64,000 nt of DNA from Magicicada septendecula. Taxonomy: Eukaryota > Arthropoda > Insecta > Hemiptera > Cicadidae. A model generated the notes under the pieces. That model had not been told where the DNA came from, searched no databases, and was given only the letters and a program-made list of their open reading frames with translations. The stretch is taken from the NCBI GenBank assembly GCA_034769895.1, contig CM068367.1, positions 319,485,986-319,549,985 on the forward strand. Direction: 5' to 3'. Of this stretch, positions 12,486 through 28,720 are shown piece after piece (positions within the stretch are counted from its first letter, which is position 1; each line of letters starts with the position of its first letter). The translations under genes and the position numbers were made by a program.

Positions 12486-14516
12486 TTTTATTTTAAAGAT
12501 CAGGCCTAAGTATGGGCTGTGTAGTAGTAAGGGCTTAACGGTGCACTTGGCTCTATTAATTATTCTTCAGCATTCGTTGTTCGTTTCAGTACGCAATTGT
12601 TATTAATTACCATACCGCATTAGAATCTCTTCCATCACTTGGTTCTACCACAAATATTATAAACGTGTGTAAGTGAACATTAAACGTGACTCATCGGGCT
12701 GAAGACAGAAGGCAGCCCGATAACGTTTTAGAGTACCCGATAACGAACATCCACACACAAATCTATATTGGCAGCAGTAGGCTATAACTAACTATAATAG
12801 CAATTATCATTATCGTCAACATCTCTATCTTCATCACTTTCTTATTACTATTATTTCAAGGTATAGGATAGTAGCGTGTTGTTAATTAACGATCAGTAGT
12901 TCCAGTATCAATTACAGTTAAGTCTTAAATAATGAATTGTTGCAAGCAGATTGCAGTAGTAACTAACAACCTTCTACGTCACAGTGTACGTGTAAGACAC
13001 GGCCCGGCCAAAGTGCATTGTCACTGTTTACTGCTCTCCAGCGACGTTAGACTCCGTCCAGAGACCAACATTTCAGTGCCGGTGATAAGCACAGTCATCT
13101 CTTAAGTCAACTTCGTATTATTCAGTTTATATGGACTACTGCACCTTACTGTTGAATACTGATTGTTAAACTAAGGACTTTAAAGCCGTAATGAGAATGT
13201 CTAGATTACTACTTAAACAAATACACACCGGAATTGCTCATCTGTGGTCAAGAAAATTGTTAAGATATTCCTAAGTTAAAAATGGTTACACTGAAAATGT
13301 CATAAGTGACTGTAAATTACATTCTCCTCCTTCCGAATCAAGGATTAGTCTTCAACTTGTTCAGATTCCATTAGAAGTAATTCATCCCTATCTTATGAGA
13401 GATGTGGTCTTGGTTGTGACATCCGGATTTTGTCTTCCATTTGATACGCACGTGAGTAATTTTTCACACTGACGAGTTACTGGTTGTAGTTTAACCCTAT
13501 GTGTTGAGAGATTTGGGCTGTACTTGTCATCACATATACGCCTAATGAATGCGCCCCCTTTATCTAATTTGTATGATACTGGAGATTCAATCTCTTACGC
13601 TTTCACAAACAGTTCATTTATTTGAAGCCACTGACTTTGAACGGATTGAATGAATACTGCCGCTTGTAATTTCGCATTGACAAAGATTTTTCCTCTTCCG
13701 ATCTTCGTCAATTTGCAATGCGCACTCGGGACTGGAAATGGCGGATTTAATTCGTAAATGTAAGAAACCAAAACTAATTGCCAATTATTTGATAGTGACT
13801 ATTTCCCAATTATTTAACAAAAACATTATCAAACTGTGACATTACAATTACTTGTTGACTCAGTAAGGTGAAGAAACAGTGAAACATTAAATGACAGAAA
13901 CGAATGAAAGGCACACAATTGAAATTGAACAGAAAATATGTATTGCTCAGAAAGTTGTTATAGAGATTCCAGATTAGGCAAACAGGAAATAATGAAGGAA
14001 AAACTGGATTTTACAAAGTCAACGTAAAGTAGGTAAATGAAGACTAATATAGACCTACTGTTCACAACTGACGACTTCGTTACGCGGAGTGTTCTGAAAA
14101 GTACTGTAGCGAGTCATGTTAAACATGAATACTAGAGTATTTTGGTAAATGGTTACTAAATGGTATTTTAGTAAACCGTATGGAACAGTTCTACTTCAAA
14201 ATGATTTAACACACATTATCGTAAGGAATAGCAATATTTATCAAAATACATTATCAGCCCCTGTAGCTCGAAAAATGTTCAGATATATTTAATGTAAATG
14301 TATGTTAGTACACACGTACATAAAATGTGTACTTTTACAATAATGTTTATAAAACACATGTGTGTATGTTCACATACTATTGTACATAGATTATGTTAAC
14401 TATAAGCTATACTGCACAACATATGTTTTCACGATTCTTCTCTCTTGTCATTCTCCTCCTGTCACTCTCTGCCTCCCTTCCAACCAACCATCCACTCACC
14501 CACCCTCCCCCACTTA
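12486..14516. other. No gene seen
   Basis: Intergenic DNA of mixed composition. There is no frame with a recognisable domain and no terminal repeats. Confidence 0.5.
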
Positions 14517-14520
14517 CACG

Positions 14521-14596
<76 letters not shown>
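14517..14596. repeat. (CG)n-(CA)n compound microsatellite
   Basis: A short CG-alternating block (14519-14528) leads into about 34 CA repeats ending at 14596. Alternating purine-pyrimidine tracts of this kind can adopt Z-DNA. All open frames here are Thr-His or Cys-Val repeat artefacts. Confidence 0.97.
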
Positions 14597-14598
<2 letters not shown>

Positions 14599-16511
14599 GT
14601 CTTTACTATTCACACGAGCCCTTAGTATTAACTATTCTCACTATGCTTGGGCGAGCGCGCACGCGTGTGTGTAGACTATATAATATTTTACCTGAATCAA
14701 GTTTGAAGCAGATAAACAGGTTCCTTGGTCCGAGATAATAGGCTATACATCAAGCCACCATAGTGCTTCACAAATTAAGCCGACAGTACTGAATTTCAGT
14801 CAATTGGTCACGGATCACAATCGGCTATCTCTTTTTTCACGCCGTTATTCATCCCACGGCGAGTTCTGTGGACCCCAGCCAAATCGGTAAATTAATAAGC
14901 ACCGAAGACATTTTTCTCTTGAAAACAACATCATCGCGCGCATGTGGTCGTTTTCCTTTAGTTCGTAATCCTCCGTAGGTACGTGAAAGAAAAGTCATTT
15001 AATATCATTAAACTTTGTCGTATGCCATTAGACGTGAACGCAGTAAAATTCGTGGCATGTTCAACGTTAATTTGCACACATGACGTGTTTCAAAGAGTCA
15101 TAATTAAATTCTGAAGATGTTAAAGTTGTTGTATTCAGTCAGCGAAGTCGTTTTTGCTGTCGTGAATATAATTAACATTAGTAAACACTGCATGTACGGC
15201 AACATTTGACACTGTTTAATGTACGTGCGTAATTAATCTAGACAGTACCGTGACTCCCACCGATACTGGTCTTGGTGACCACTTGTAGGCTATAGGTATT
15301 ATATTTAGACACCACTGGATAAATCGGAATGATGTAAAATCGGTTTTAAAACCACTGAAAATATTTAGTATTTAGAACTTTAATCCGATTAGCGCGACTG
15401 ACCGTGTGTTAATTTTAAATTTCACATACAAGATATACGCGTCTTCAATGTACAAAAAGTTACTTTGTAGGCTACTAACGGCAGCTAAACCAATTAGTGG
15501 GCCTACAGGACAGACTATATTTCTTAAGTGGCGACATTTTATAACACGATTTCATGACAGACTGTCGTTTAGAAAATATTTGTGAGGTATGACACCAGAA
15601 ACGTATAATTAACGTGATTATTATTGAGTTTGACACCTATCATTATGACAAGCACGAGCGCCACCAAAGGGCATGTTTACGAAACAACAAACAATCTCTA
15701 GGCCTACTGGAATACACAAACACTTGACATCATCCGATCCTCTACAGTCGTATTTACTGTAAACTTAATTTCTCTTCATTTTAAATTAGCAAAAACAACC
15801 TTCTAGTATTTATGTCAGCAACGCAAATATTCTACAAAACAATTTCTTACGTCATACAACAACACACATTGTTATTGTACATTATATTATGTTTTTACGT
15901 ATTAAGTCATTTTATTATTACGTATTTTTCCGAAACAAAATACGTATTTTGTGACAAGTACCTAACGGTTTTCAAGCAGCAAAATTTATTTCATAAACGT
16001 CACTGTGGTTTTGTAGACGACTTATAGGATAGTGGTCTAGCTTTTGGAGTGAATGTACTGAAACCGTAAAGAACACTTTTTGGAAACACGATCAGTAAAA
16101 CACAAAAGCGTATAGGCTACGTTTTAAACATGAAAAAGGTGAGAAAGATCAAAAGGCGAATCTTCTTGTAAGTAGGCTGTAAATGAGCGATAATATTTCC
16201 ATTGTATAGGTCTTTAAAACTTTTCCGAATCGTGAAAATAAAATGTTTAAAATGCAGAATGTTTAAAAAATACAGTGAAATAAAAAAAAAACTTTTTAAA
16301 AGTGTATTATACTCCGTTTTTGTATATGTTTAATTTCAAGTGAGGAAACTGTTATCATGATCTTATAATTATTTGACTACAACTTACAAACACGCCAATT
16401 AAAATACTTCCAAGATATGACAATGAAAATATTTAATTAAACAATATATGAAGATTTAAAAATTATTGAACACTTTAAAAAATAGTCCGCTTATTGTGTA
16501 CAATAATAGTA
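14597..16511. other. No gene seen
   Basis: AT-rich intergenic DNA. A 71-codon hydrophobic frame at 15812-16027 is typical of AT-rich noise and has no supporting promoter, splice or homology signal. Confidence 0.5.
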
Positions 16512-16666
16512 TATTTAATATTTATAATGTATTTACCTCAAGATATTTTTTTCCTTATTAGGAACATCATTGTGTTTGGCTGAGGATGGGAACACAATGG
16601 TTCCCGAGACATGTTCCTAATAAGGAAAAAAATATCTTGAGGTAAATTCATTATAAATATTAAATA
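16512..16666. mobile_element. Foldback made of two inverted Penelope-like element ends
   Basis: Left arm 16512-16567 and right arm 16611-16666 are near-perfect reverse complements, containing ACCTCAAGATAT, TCCTTATTAGGAACA and TTTATAAT. About 43 bp separate them. The same end sequence closes the Penelope-like fragments at 19347-19850 and 31090-31690. This is therefore a minimal element consisting only of opposed termini, without coding sequence. Confidence 0.85.
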
Positions 16667-19346
16667 TATTATATATATCAAGAAAGTGTTTGAAACAATA
16701 ATAGTAATAATAATACTTAATAATACTATTGCATATTATGTTACAAACAATTCCACCATATTGAAGGGTAAACTAATTATTCCAAATGACCTAATAAAAA
16801 ATGACTTAGCTAGAAGCAATACACACATTAAAAATTAGTACAGAAATGTTGGGGTTAATATCTCTGTTAAGAATAAATTAATTCTGTTTCACAAAAGTAA
16901 ATGTAAATACGTTATATTAACTTTACGTACAATGTAGATAAATTACGATAGTTATAGTTTTGCTACCGACTTTTGTATGATATTTACAGTAAAAATGAAA
17001 AACCTATAGTTTTCCGGTGAAAATACGTGTTGTCAAATTATATTTTGAAAATGTTGTCTGAATCACTGTAGTATACATAACATACTGATCATATGGACCT
17101 ATCTGACGTCATATTAAAGTAATTCTCTCGGTGAAATCAATAAGCAAAACAATTAAAGTAACCAAAGTACTGAAGTAATGCGATAATTAATCATTTAATT
17201 CAAAAGTATCTTCTAATTAAAAAATGTTATAGTTAATCGAAAAATATGGAAAATTCTAATACTAATACTAATACTAACCAGGAAAATTCAATGTAAATAT
17301 GTAAAATTTTTAAAATATATTATAAAACTTGCGTTACTAAATAAATATTTATTTCACAAGCAGGCGCCAAGTACTTTCTACGTTGTGTATTCAAACTTAT
17401 TACGTAAATTAGTATGTTCTTGTTATTCTATGTAACAAAACAGAAGCAAGGTAAAACTTCAGTAAAAGAAATCCTTCAGAGATAAATTCCTTACAGTAAA
17501 TAAGTTTATTTGTCAAGAGAAGTGTTTGTAATAATGTCTTATTTACAGTTCTGAGTTATTTATTGATTGCTGTGTGAACGTGGTTAGTAATCATGCTTGA
17601 CGAATGGTGTTCAAACAAACTAAAAATGTAAGTAAGATAAATTACATTATGGTCATAATAAATTATCCGATAAACTTACACAGCAGACAGCGCGATTCTT
17701 TGTGACAAGTCCATCGTAAAAATTATATAATCGTTCTGAATTTTGAAACCAAATTCTGCGCGTCTCTTAATAGTGAAAATTATAACTTCAATAATAAGTT
17801 CACGTTTAATATTGAAATACTTGTTTCCATTTTTAATTTTCAGTATTTTTAAAAATAGATCTAAATATCGTTTTTTACCATATCTACTTCATCAGTTAAC
17901 AAGATATCAGTCAATATAAGTCGAACTAACGAGAGGTATACAGCTTGTCTGTCCGTACAAATTACTAACAAATTAGCAAGAAAAATAGATTGTAATAATT
18001 TCTGAGACTGAAATAATTTTATCTGCCTTTGTTTTCTCATAACCAATAATCTCATAATAAAATCTCAGAAATCAAATTTTTCACTTGATTTGTATTCAAC
18101 ATATGTAACTGCATATTAAGTGAACTATACATTTTAGCCAAATTCTGTTTTTATACTTATCTTGTTGTTTTGCCTTTAAAACATAATACGATTTAAAAAT
18201 AATAATAAAATATTATTTTCTCTTGAAAGTTTAAAAGCTTAATTTATTTTCAAAATTAATTTTTATTTAATCCCATATTTTAGCGATAGGTTTCTACAAA
18301 ACGCAAAACATTCTGCGAACATGCTTTCTTATTTCAAAAATTTATAATATAATCTATAACGTTTTTAATTAGCAACGATTTTTTTATAATCGCTCATTAA
18401 AACGCGAAATGCAGTGAGAGAAATAAACTGGAGACATAAGGTTGTGGTTTCACAGAATATTAGGTAACATTCTGTCGTGCATGAACGTGCTCCAGAATTG
18501 TAAATTAGTTTTCAAATAACTGCGTACTCACAGAATACCGTGCATTTTATTTCTGTACATAAAATTTATACTTATGTATATTCTAAAATAAATGACAGGA
18601 CTTCATATTTGTGTGTCATGTACTATGTGTTATACATAGTTGTTTAAATAATCATGGCGGAGGTTTAATTTAAAATCTCCAGACAGCTGGTCCCTTGTTG
18701 ATCGGATCAAATAACAGTGTAGATGCCATCTACTTAACCTGCTGGCCTCGCGTCACATAAAAAACACAACATTATCTCTTTCAATTGTCAAAGGTATTTC
18801 CCTAATTTGCATAGATCCTGTTCCCACGCAGCAACGTTCATCCCCGGGTCAGGTGTTGTACTACACCCCCACCCTTATCGCACAAGTAAAGGGAGCTATT
18901 TGACTTCTTGAAAGAATTTATTTCCGTTTCGGATGATTCGAAAATACTTCGTTTTCTTGTAGCCGAGGTATTTCGTTTTTATATAAAACTCCAGCAACAG
19001 ATGTCTGGTATTTAGGGGCCTTTCAGACTTATGATTCATGCCTTTCGGTGAGCGGAAAGTAAAATGGTTTCTTTAATATATGTGTTACGCTTTCTGAAAT
19101 CTGAATGCAAGCAACGGCAGCCACAGTATGCTTTATTAACGTTTACACGTATGTACCTAATTTATGTACGCAGTTGTATAATCATGTATATTTGGCTGCC
19201 CATGCATATGGCTGCTCACGTGGTATTAAACTGTATGTTAATAAGTAAATTTAAATTACTTAGTACAGTCTGAAGCGAGAAATATGTGTAAATAAAAATC
19301 GTGTTTTATATATATTCAAACACTTTTTGCTACAGTCCGTTTCCTG
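16667..19346. other. No gene seen; AT-rich
   Basis: Very AT-rich with many A/T runs. A GC-richer patch at 18700-18900 has no readable protein. Short frames at 17861-18055 (minus) and 19064-19273 (plus) are unsupported. Confidence 0.5.
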
Positions 19347-19850
19347 ATGTATATATTATATTTAATTTTTATAATGAATTTACCTCAAGATATTTATTTC
19401 CTTATTAGGAACATGTGTCGAGAACCCCTGTGTTCTCATCTTCATCCTCATTCTCATCCTAACCAACATGACACTAATAAAACACATACCACACAAAGGC
19501 ACCATAATGAACATTTGGGAAAATTTACAAATATACAAACACAAAACACAAAACAAACTAATACCTGAACAAATACAAATCAATACAAAACATGACACAA
19601 TTTTCAAAGCACTCAACATCGAAAATACACAAAATACTAATACATACACCACAATCACACACAATAATACCACTTTAAAATACCAGAGACCAACAAGAAA
19701 CCAAAATAGCGTCCAGCCAACACACAAATACTTCACCAGACGCAAGATCACGAAGGATGAGACTGAGAACACAGGGGTTCTCGAAACATGTTCCTAATAA
19801 GGAAAGAAATATATTGAATTTCATTATAAAAATTAAATATAATATATATA
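19347..19850 (+). mobile_element. Penelope-like element 3' fragment bracketed by an inverted copy of its own end
   Basis: The plus strand at about 19445-19797 encodes the C-terminal part of a Penelope-like ORF (ITLIKHIPHKGTIMNIW near its start, then NTYTTITHNN, HKYFTRRKITKDE, TGVLETCS and a stop). It matches the minus-strand reading of 31150-31500 almost residue for residue. The 3' end (GGGGTTCTCGAAACATGTTCC...) recurs inverted at 19347-19445 as GGAACATGTGTCGAGAACCCC, so the fragment has long terminal inverted repeats. Penelope-like elements insert with an RT and GIY-YIG endonuclease and often leave partly inverted copies. The RT is missing here. The long opposite-strand frame is a shadow. 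Confidence 0.85.
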
Positions 19851-19854
19851 TATA

Positions 19855-22330
<2,476 letters not shown>

Positions 22331-22655
22331 TTATTTTTCATCATCGTCATCATCAACGTTGTAGTCGTCGTCGTCGTCGTCGTCGTCGTCATCATCATCA
22401 TCATCATCACTACCACCACCATCACCATAATCAACAACAGTCCGGAAGAAATCCCCTGTACTCAATAATACTCATTTTAAGTATTATTTTTGCCGTCATC
22501 ATCATCATTATTGTCATCGTCGTCATCATCATCATCATCGCCATCACCACTGCCACCATAACCATCATCATTAACAGCACCGGGAGCATTATTATTACTG
22601 TTAATGTTGTAATTATTATCATTATTATTGTTATTATTATTACTGTTATCATCAT
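22331..22655. repeat. Trinucleotide repeat region (TCG/TCA, then ATT/ATC)
   Basis: Runs of GTCGTC and ATCATC (22360-22410) and a second TCATCATT-rich block (22490-22655), separated by about 70 bp of non-repetitive sequence. Long poly-His, Ile or Asp frames on both strands come from the triplet repeat. Confidence 0.95.
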
Positions 22656-22919
22656 TTGAACGCAACTTTTATTAGTTCTTTCAGAAATAAAACATTATTA
22701 GTGTTAAAAACGGATACAAATCAGTGTCCTTACAGTATCAGAAATATAATAACTTTTATCAATCAGTTTAAAACAGATGCATTATTATTAATCTTGTCAA
22801 GCCGATTGTCGTTATTTCAGCAACATCTGCAACAGCAAGGTCTGCATCTGATCGAGTGACTCAGGAGAGAGTGGGAGAAGGCGAATATGATACAGAATGT
22901 GAAAAAAAGAGACATATGT

Positions 22920-22926
<7 letters not shown>
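22656..22926. other. No gene seen
   Basis: Short spacer between two microsatellites without supported coding content. Confidence 0.5.

Positions 22927-22992
<66 letters not shown>
22927..22992. repeat. (GA)n microsatellite
   Basis: About 33 perfect GA repeats. The Leu-Ser frames on the minus strand are repeat artefacts. Confidence 0.98.
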
Positions 22993-22994
<2 letters not shown>

Positions 22995-24332
22995 ACGACG
23001 ACGGGAAGAGATGTGCACATTTGTATCCTATACCGAACTGCCTAAGAAGGAAATATACGCACTAAATGTATTTTTGAAGCTTACAATATCACGTTTGAAT
23101 GACAGTAAGGATAAAATTGAAGGCAAGGCGGCGCGCCTGACAAGCGTGTATAATACCCGGGCTTAATATAACGGTTTTGACGTGAAAGCTTTAATTAAAA
23201 CCTCAATTTCACGCCGCTTACTTGCCGCCTCCGCCTTCCTTATTTATAACAAATAAATTCTTTAAATTATCACATAAATACACGCCTTTTTATTGCTCCG
23301 CCGTAAATGCCATTTTGAACTTACGTGACAAATCTTACTACGCTGTTAATGCGATCTGTGCTGTCTCCTGTAACGTACATTTGTTGTTAAATATTGCATA
23401 TTGTAAACAACATTTTACGCTCGTGTAGACAATTTCTTCTTAACTATTTTATCAGATGATTTTAGTAACCGAACAATTTGAATATAGTATTAGTCTGTTA
23501 GTACCTTACAGGCTAATTAACTTACAAAATAGTAATTTAATTTTTACCGTAATATACCGTGTCTTAATATGGCAAAATATTTTGATTAAAGCTCACGTAC
23601 TGTCGTTGTCACCTTGCTAACTGCGTATACAACGTTTCTCTGGGAATTATTTATTTTAGCTTCATAATTATTTTCGTACGAAAGCATATTACTATTCTTT
23701 TTTGTATTCCATAATTGATTAATAATACATATGTTAATTAATGAATTAACTTCATGTAAAATTAGAAAGGCATTTACAAATAAGTCTACTGAAATCCAGA
23801 CTTTGTCTTATAAAAGCATTTACCTGCGGCAGGCTCAAAAGGTTGCGAAGCACTTCTCAGCTGCTCAGCTCCATACATCTGGCACCATTCGTTGCTGATG
23901 AGACTGTGTTTCTTTAAATTCGTCAAAGAAGTTGAAGGCAGTTGAATGGGCACTTACCGTTACGTCAAATGCTTAAAGAAGTCATGTATAAGTTATACAC
24001 TGTCTACAATGGACAGAGGTATCTTATTTATGGTTGCAGGGAAATTGCGTTATTCCGTGAGTTGTTCTATGGTAGAACGACCTCACAGCAGGGGTTGCTA
24101 ACCCAGACAGACTTTAGCAAAGAAATCTGACATCTCCTTAATATCCTTAGTTTCTGTGTCCCATTAGCTTCTTTTCAACTAACAGAATGCAGGTTCTGTG
24201 CTCAGAATGGGAAAGAGTAGATTTCAACGACCCACAAATATGCAATAAGAGGCGAATGATGCGTACTAGCGAATTTATACTTACTTATTTGCAAGTAACA
24301 TCTTTTCATCAATTTCCTCGTCTTTTTTCTTA
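22993..24332. other. No gene seen
   Basis: Mixed AT-rich intergenic DNA. Frames at 23222-23428 and 23942-24130 have no recognisable features. Confidence 0.5.
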
Positions 24333-24852
24333 GAAATTTCAACATTCAATTACCTTGGTTATTACAGAGGTAGTGATGATCTCAGCAATAAACTAGAGAG
24401 GTTCCAAACTATATGTGGAATACTGAGAATGACATCGAAAAGGAAAGCCTAGAACAAGAGACGTGTATCAAATTCTATAAGACAATGGCAGTACTAGCAC
24501 TGCTGTATAGATGCCAGACCTGGACTATAAGGAAGAAGGACTGGTGCCAATTACAGGCTGTAGAAATAAGCTGTTTGAGATCGGTAAAGGGATATACGCG
24601 ACTCGATCATATAAGAAACGAGTATATTAGACGAGAATTTGGTATAGTTTCCCTAAACTAACTCATTCAGAATTAAAGAAAGTGCTGGAAACAACATCTA
24701 GAAAGAATGGACAATACCCGCTTTTTGAAGTTGGTTTATGAGTATGAGCCGGTTGGAAGAAAATCTGTAGGCAGGCTAGTCACGAAACTGCATGAGTAAT
24801 GAGGCCGGAACAGGAGAATCCTACACATGAAGTGATGATGATGAAATTTCAA
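24333..24852 (+). mobile_element. 5'-truncated LINE fragment (post-RT region) with 10-bp target duplication
   Basis: GAAATTTCAA at 24333-24342 recurs at 24843-24852 and brackets a 500-bp insert. Its plus strand encodes the region after the LINE reverse transcriptase in shifted frames. It opens with FNYLGYYRGSDDLSNK, continues with FYKTMAVLALLYRCQTW (the 'LYG.E.W' block) and ends with KCWKQHLERMDN-like residues. The 3' tail is a TGATGATGATG repeat, as in several insect LINEs. Frameshifts are frequent, so the copy is old and inactive. Confidence 0.88.
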
Positions 24853-25689
24853 GATTAGAAATTTAAATTCTTTTAAAATTTTTGAAAATTCTGCCCAACA
24901 TTTTAGAAGATCGAAGTGTGCAATCGAAAACATACTGAACTTTGGTTATATACAATACAGCATTTTTTAATCAATACCAATGATCGTGAAAACCAGAGGT
25001 ACTGTGTTCTTCTGTTAAAGAGATAAAAGTAGGTTTGAAATTAAAGTTATGTACTTCTGAAATTTTTTCTATGCAGAGTAATCATACAACTACTATATGA
25101 TACTATGCCTCTAACTATACTATGCACCTTCTATCTAGACATGTTTTCTCTTCTAGCCCTACTAAAACAAATATTGTGTAGTAGAATCATATATGAAAGG
25201 TACGTTGCCATTTGGGGGTGAAAAATGTCTTTAAAAGAAGAGCATAAGCTGTTTATATAATAAGAAATTTAAATTTCTGAAGTCTGAAGACTTCTTATTA
25301 GAATGGGATTCTACGAGACTAATTTTGTATGTTCACCGGAGTTCATTCCACGTCATCTACGTAGTCTATAACAAACTAAAGCGTAGTCTCTCATGGTAAA
25401 CTACTGAACCAAAAACTGTAGCTGAGGTTCAGGAGTAAAAGCAAACATTTTGAGAAGAGGTTTAAGAATAATAGTGGAAGGTGATAACTCTGGAGTATTT
25501 TTATCAGGTTTTACTACAAGGACTAATTTCTACTAACTATTGCGGACCTTAAAATGAAAAATGTCCTTTGGTAAACTTTGCTCTCCATGACTCGCTTAAA
25601 TATAGTCACACACACACACGCACACACACACATATTCCCTATGTTCGAACAACATTTATTCGACACCTAGCTTTCGAACTTTACGGTCT
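24853..25689. other. No gene seen; short CA tract
   Basis: Intergenic DNA containing an interrupted (CA)n tract at about 25608-25632. Confidence 0.5.
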
Positions 25690-26035
25690 TTCCAATTTTA
25701 TCTGAGCCATTGCATTTCTTATGCCTTCCATCCAAGTCTGTCGCGGCCTCCCTCTTTGTCTTCTTTCAGGAAGGGTCCATTCTAGTCATTTCTTTGGTCA
25801 TCTATCATTACTCAAACCGCACCCATGCCCGTACCATCTTAATATTTATGCATCAATTGTGTCATTTATATCGGTACACAAGATTCATTGTTTCCCTTAT
25901 TTCTTAATTTTTTACTCTATCCAGCAAAGTAGATCTACAGCACGTTCTCCAGTATCCCATTTCCATGGCTCGTAACCTTTTCCTCATATTTTCTGTAGTC
26001 TCCCACACCTTATCCCCATTGCCTTATATATTTTG
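25690..26035 (-). mobile_element. LINE C-terminal fragment
   Basis: Read on the minus strand, this contains the basic post-RT block GRPRQTWMEGIRNAMAQI in one frame near 25712-25765, preceded by WTLPERRQR-like residues. Further upstream are degraded pieces of the region after the RT. The plus-strand frames at 25710-25975 are shadows. I found no clear target duplication. Confidence 0.75.
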
Positions 26036-27879
26036 ATTATGTTTATGTAATGAAATATAGTTATGTACTTAATATAACCAATTGTTTGTGTCAGTAAATA
26101 ATTCAAATCACACCAAAAAGAAGTCCTCATCTTAATTTGTTATTCGCGAACGAAATATCAAAATATTTAACGAAATATTTAAATAGGTAAGAAAGCGACT
26201 GCTCCTCCTACGGGTACTGTACCCATAACGGATAAAGTCCAACTCAGTTGTAGTTCTAAGTTCGAGATGACGAAATCGTTTTGTAATAAATATCGGTTAC
26301 GTCGTTCATTTGCATACGGTGTGACGTACTTATTTAGCATAACGTTAGGTGTCGTTCACTACTTGACATAAAGAATGAATGAAATTCAATAATTTAGGTT
26401 GTATTACGTAATATTTCATTTAAAACAAAAGCAGACCTTTGATCTGACAACATGTAAAAACGTAATCAATACATGTAACTTACTGCGCACGTTCATAAAA
26501 AACATACGCGCGCGCGCGCACACACACACGGAAGAATAATCAGGTGACTTGTTAAAGAATACATTACAAAGGGCATACACCGTCTAATTAAGACAAGGTG
26601 TGGCTGATACGCTTGTAATTAACAAACTCTGCTAGTCTTACACAACAGATTTCTGTATTGATGTCTTAGATGTGGTGTGTATAAATCCACACGTAGAAAC
26701 TATTAATTACGCTATGCTCTTCACCAAGGGTCACATAACAGGTATGAAATTCTACTGTACAGCTGAACGAGAATCTATAAGCCCGAAATGAACTTTTTCC
26801 TGTAACTAAGCATGGAAATAATTTGCTATAAATATATTTTGTAGGCTAAATATTTGCTTTTCATTAGATGTAAATATTTTTCGATGCTCATTTATGAGTT
26901 TTGAGAATACATCAGATTTCTGACGCCTGTGTGCATGTGGTAAAAGTATTATGTTTATGTTTGGAAAAACAGCGTTAACTAAATTTATTCTAATATCCTT
27001 CAGTTTCGTCTTGTGAAGCAACATATTAAAATTCTTGTAAGATCTTAAAGTATGTTTCACACGACACTGAGATAATGTGAACGTAAAAGGTTTGAAAAAC
27101 CTACGTAACGCAAAATACGAAGAAAAACCATTTGAGTTAAAATATCATGTGCTGTTAATCTATCGGTGCATTCCCCGTTTCCTTAATCACATTAAATGAA
27201 CGAGAGAAGCAAGTGTCAGTTTCAATTCCACCATTTAGCATTATTTGTATGTATATCTGTCTCATTATTTGTATGTTAGGTAGGGTAGGCCTACCGTGTC
27301 TTTTGATAACTTTTTAATGCACCAAGTGATTTTCGTGAAACTTGGCATGCGTGTATATACTTTTACCCCACGGACTTCTATTGTTTTTTACATTGACCTC
27401 ACCGCCCCCCAAAAAAAGAGAGGTCAGAAGACAAAAATGTGAGAGATAATATTGAAAAACTCATAAAAATCCATGTAGAGTATCAAATTAAAGAAAATTT
27501 TAACCAAAATCTGAATACAGTGTTCAGTTCTGGAAATTTCAAAATTTTGGAAAAATTTGACAAATTCCAAGCCGGTTATCAGATTAAAACGATTGGACTA
27601 TTCGAGGGCTAGGGTTCATTTTATTTCTTATTTCTTTGTTGTAGGCTACAGATAAATCTGCAGTAATCCCTTGTTGACCGATGGTCGAAAACAACACGAA
27701 GTATCAGTAATGACTACTGATACTGACGACTCCTGATCGTGTAGTAAGGAATATCCTACTCTCCAGGGGTAGAAACAGAAGTCCAGTTTTCTTGAGGTAA
27801 CGGGGCCGACATCGTTAGGTTAATCACCTGTATGCTTATAAGACGATTTAGAGAAGAAATGAGGGCCTCGGAACGCGGA
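26036..27879. other. No gene seen; short CG/CA tract
   Basis: Intergenic DNA with a small CG-CA compound tract at 26508-26528. The minus-strand frame 26806-27060 is unsupported. Confidence 0.5.
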
Positions 27880-28720
27880 TTGCTTTAATGGATAAAAGAC
27901 TGGTCAATAGTCAAAATAAACGTATATTTGGAATATCGAACATAAAAACAGTAACTGGAAAGGAAGTGGAATTGGTAGAGGAGATGAAGAGGTACAAGAT
28001 AAAGTTCATGGGGATTAGTGAAGTGAAGAAAAGAGAACTGTGACCGTCGTGCTGAACAATAACTATTCACTATTCTCTTGAGTGAGTGTGAGAAAGCGTG
28101 CAAGAAAGGGAGTTGGCGTATTGGCGGCACTTGAAACGTGCAGCAGGATGAGTCGTTGGAGGCAGTGAATTCATGGATAATTACAGTAATGGATTTGGAA
28201 ATAAATATTGTTTTTATTCAGGTTTATGCACCAACTGAGGACTCGGATGTATCGGATGAGTAAAGAAGAGTTTTATATAGAGTTGAGTTGAGTAGTGGAA
28301 AAAGTAGGTATATAATGAGGGTAGGCAGATAATAATTGGAGGCGATCTGACTACCAGAATTGGAAAAGATTATGAATAGTCACATGGCATCATTTGTTCT
28401 TTTAGAAGATAGCAGGATAAAAATATTAATGAAAACAGACTTTTGGAATTTTGTGTTGATAATGGGTTGTTGGTGGATAATACTTGATTCAAACACAAAA
28501 AGATACATCAAATTACTTTTGAAGCTGAAGGAAGAACTGCAAAGAGTATTGTTGACTATTTTATCTACTGTAATGAAATAAGGTAAAGAGTGACTGATAT
28601 CAAAGTAATTAGAGGAGCATCATGGTATTCCCATTATCTGTTCGTGCTAATTAGCGTATCTTTATCAAGCGTACTTGTCAGTGGTTAAGTCAGAGATTCG
28701 ATTGTTTGATACTGCAGACA
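27880..28720 (+). mobile_element. LINE endonuclease-region remnant
   Basis: Decayed apurinic-like (EEP) endonuclease of a non-LTR retrotransposon. Recognisable pieces in order are ELVEEMKRYKIKFMGISEVK (27972-28031, with the conserved Glu of the SE motif), QVYAPTEDSD (28219-28248), and GGDLTTRIGKD (28338-28370, the GDFN-type block). Many stops and shifts lie between them. The reverse transcriptase is absent, so this is a piece of a larger old insertion. In an intact element the endonuclease nicks the target DNA to prime reverse transcription. Confidence 0.8.

Noticed and set aside
14362..14738. Four overlapping frames of 68-97 codons
   Set aside because: All run through the CA microsatellite. 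The non-repeat ends have no recognisable features.
15812..16027. 71-codon hydrophobic frame
   Set aside because: Composition typical of AT-rich noise. No neighbouring exons or regulatory signals.
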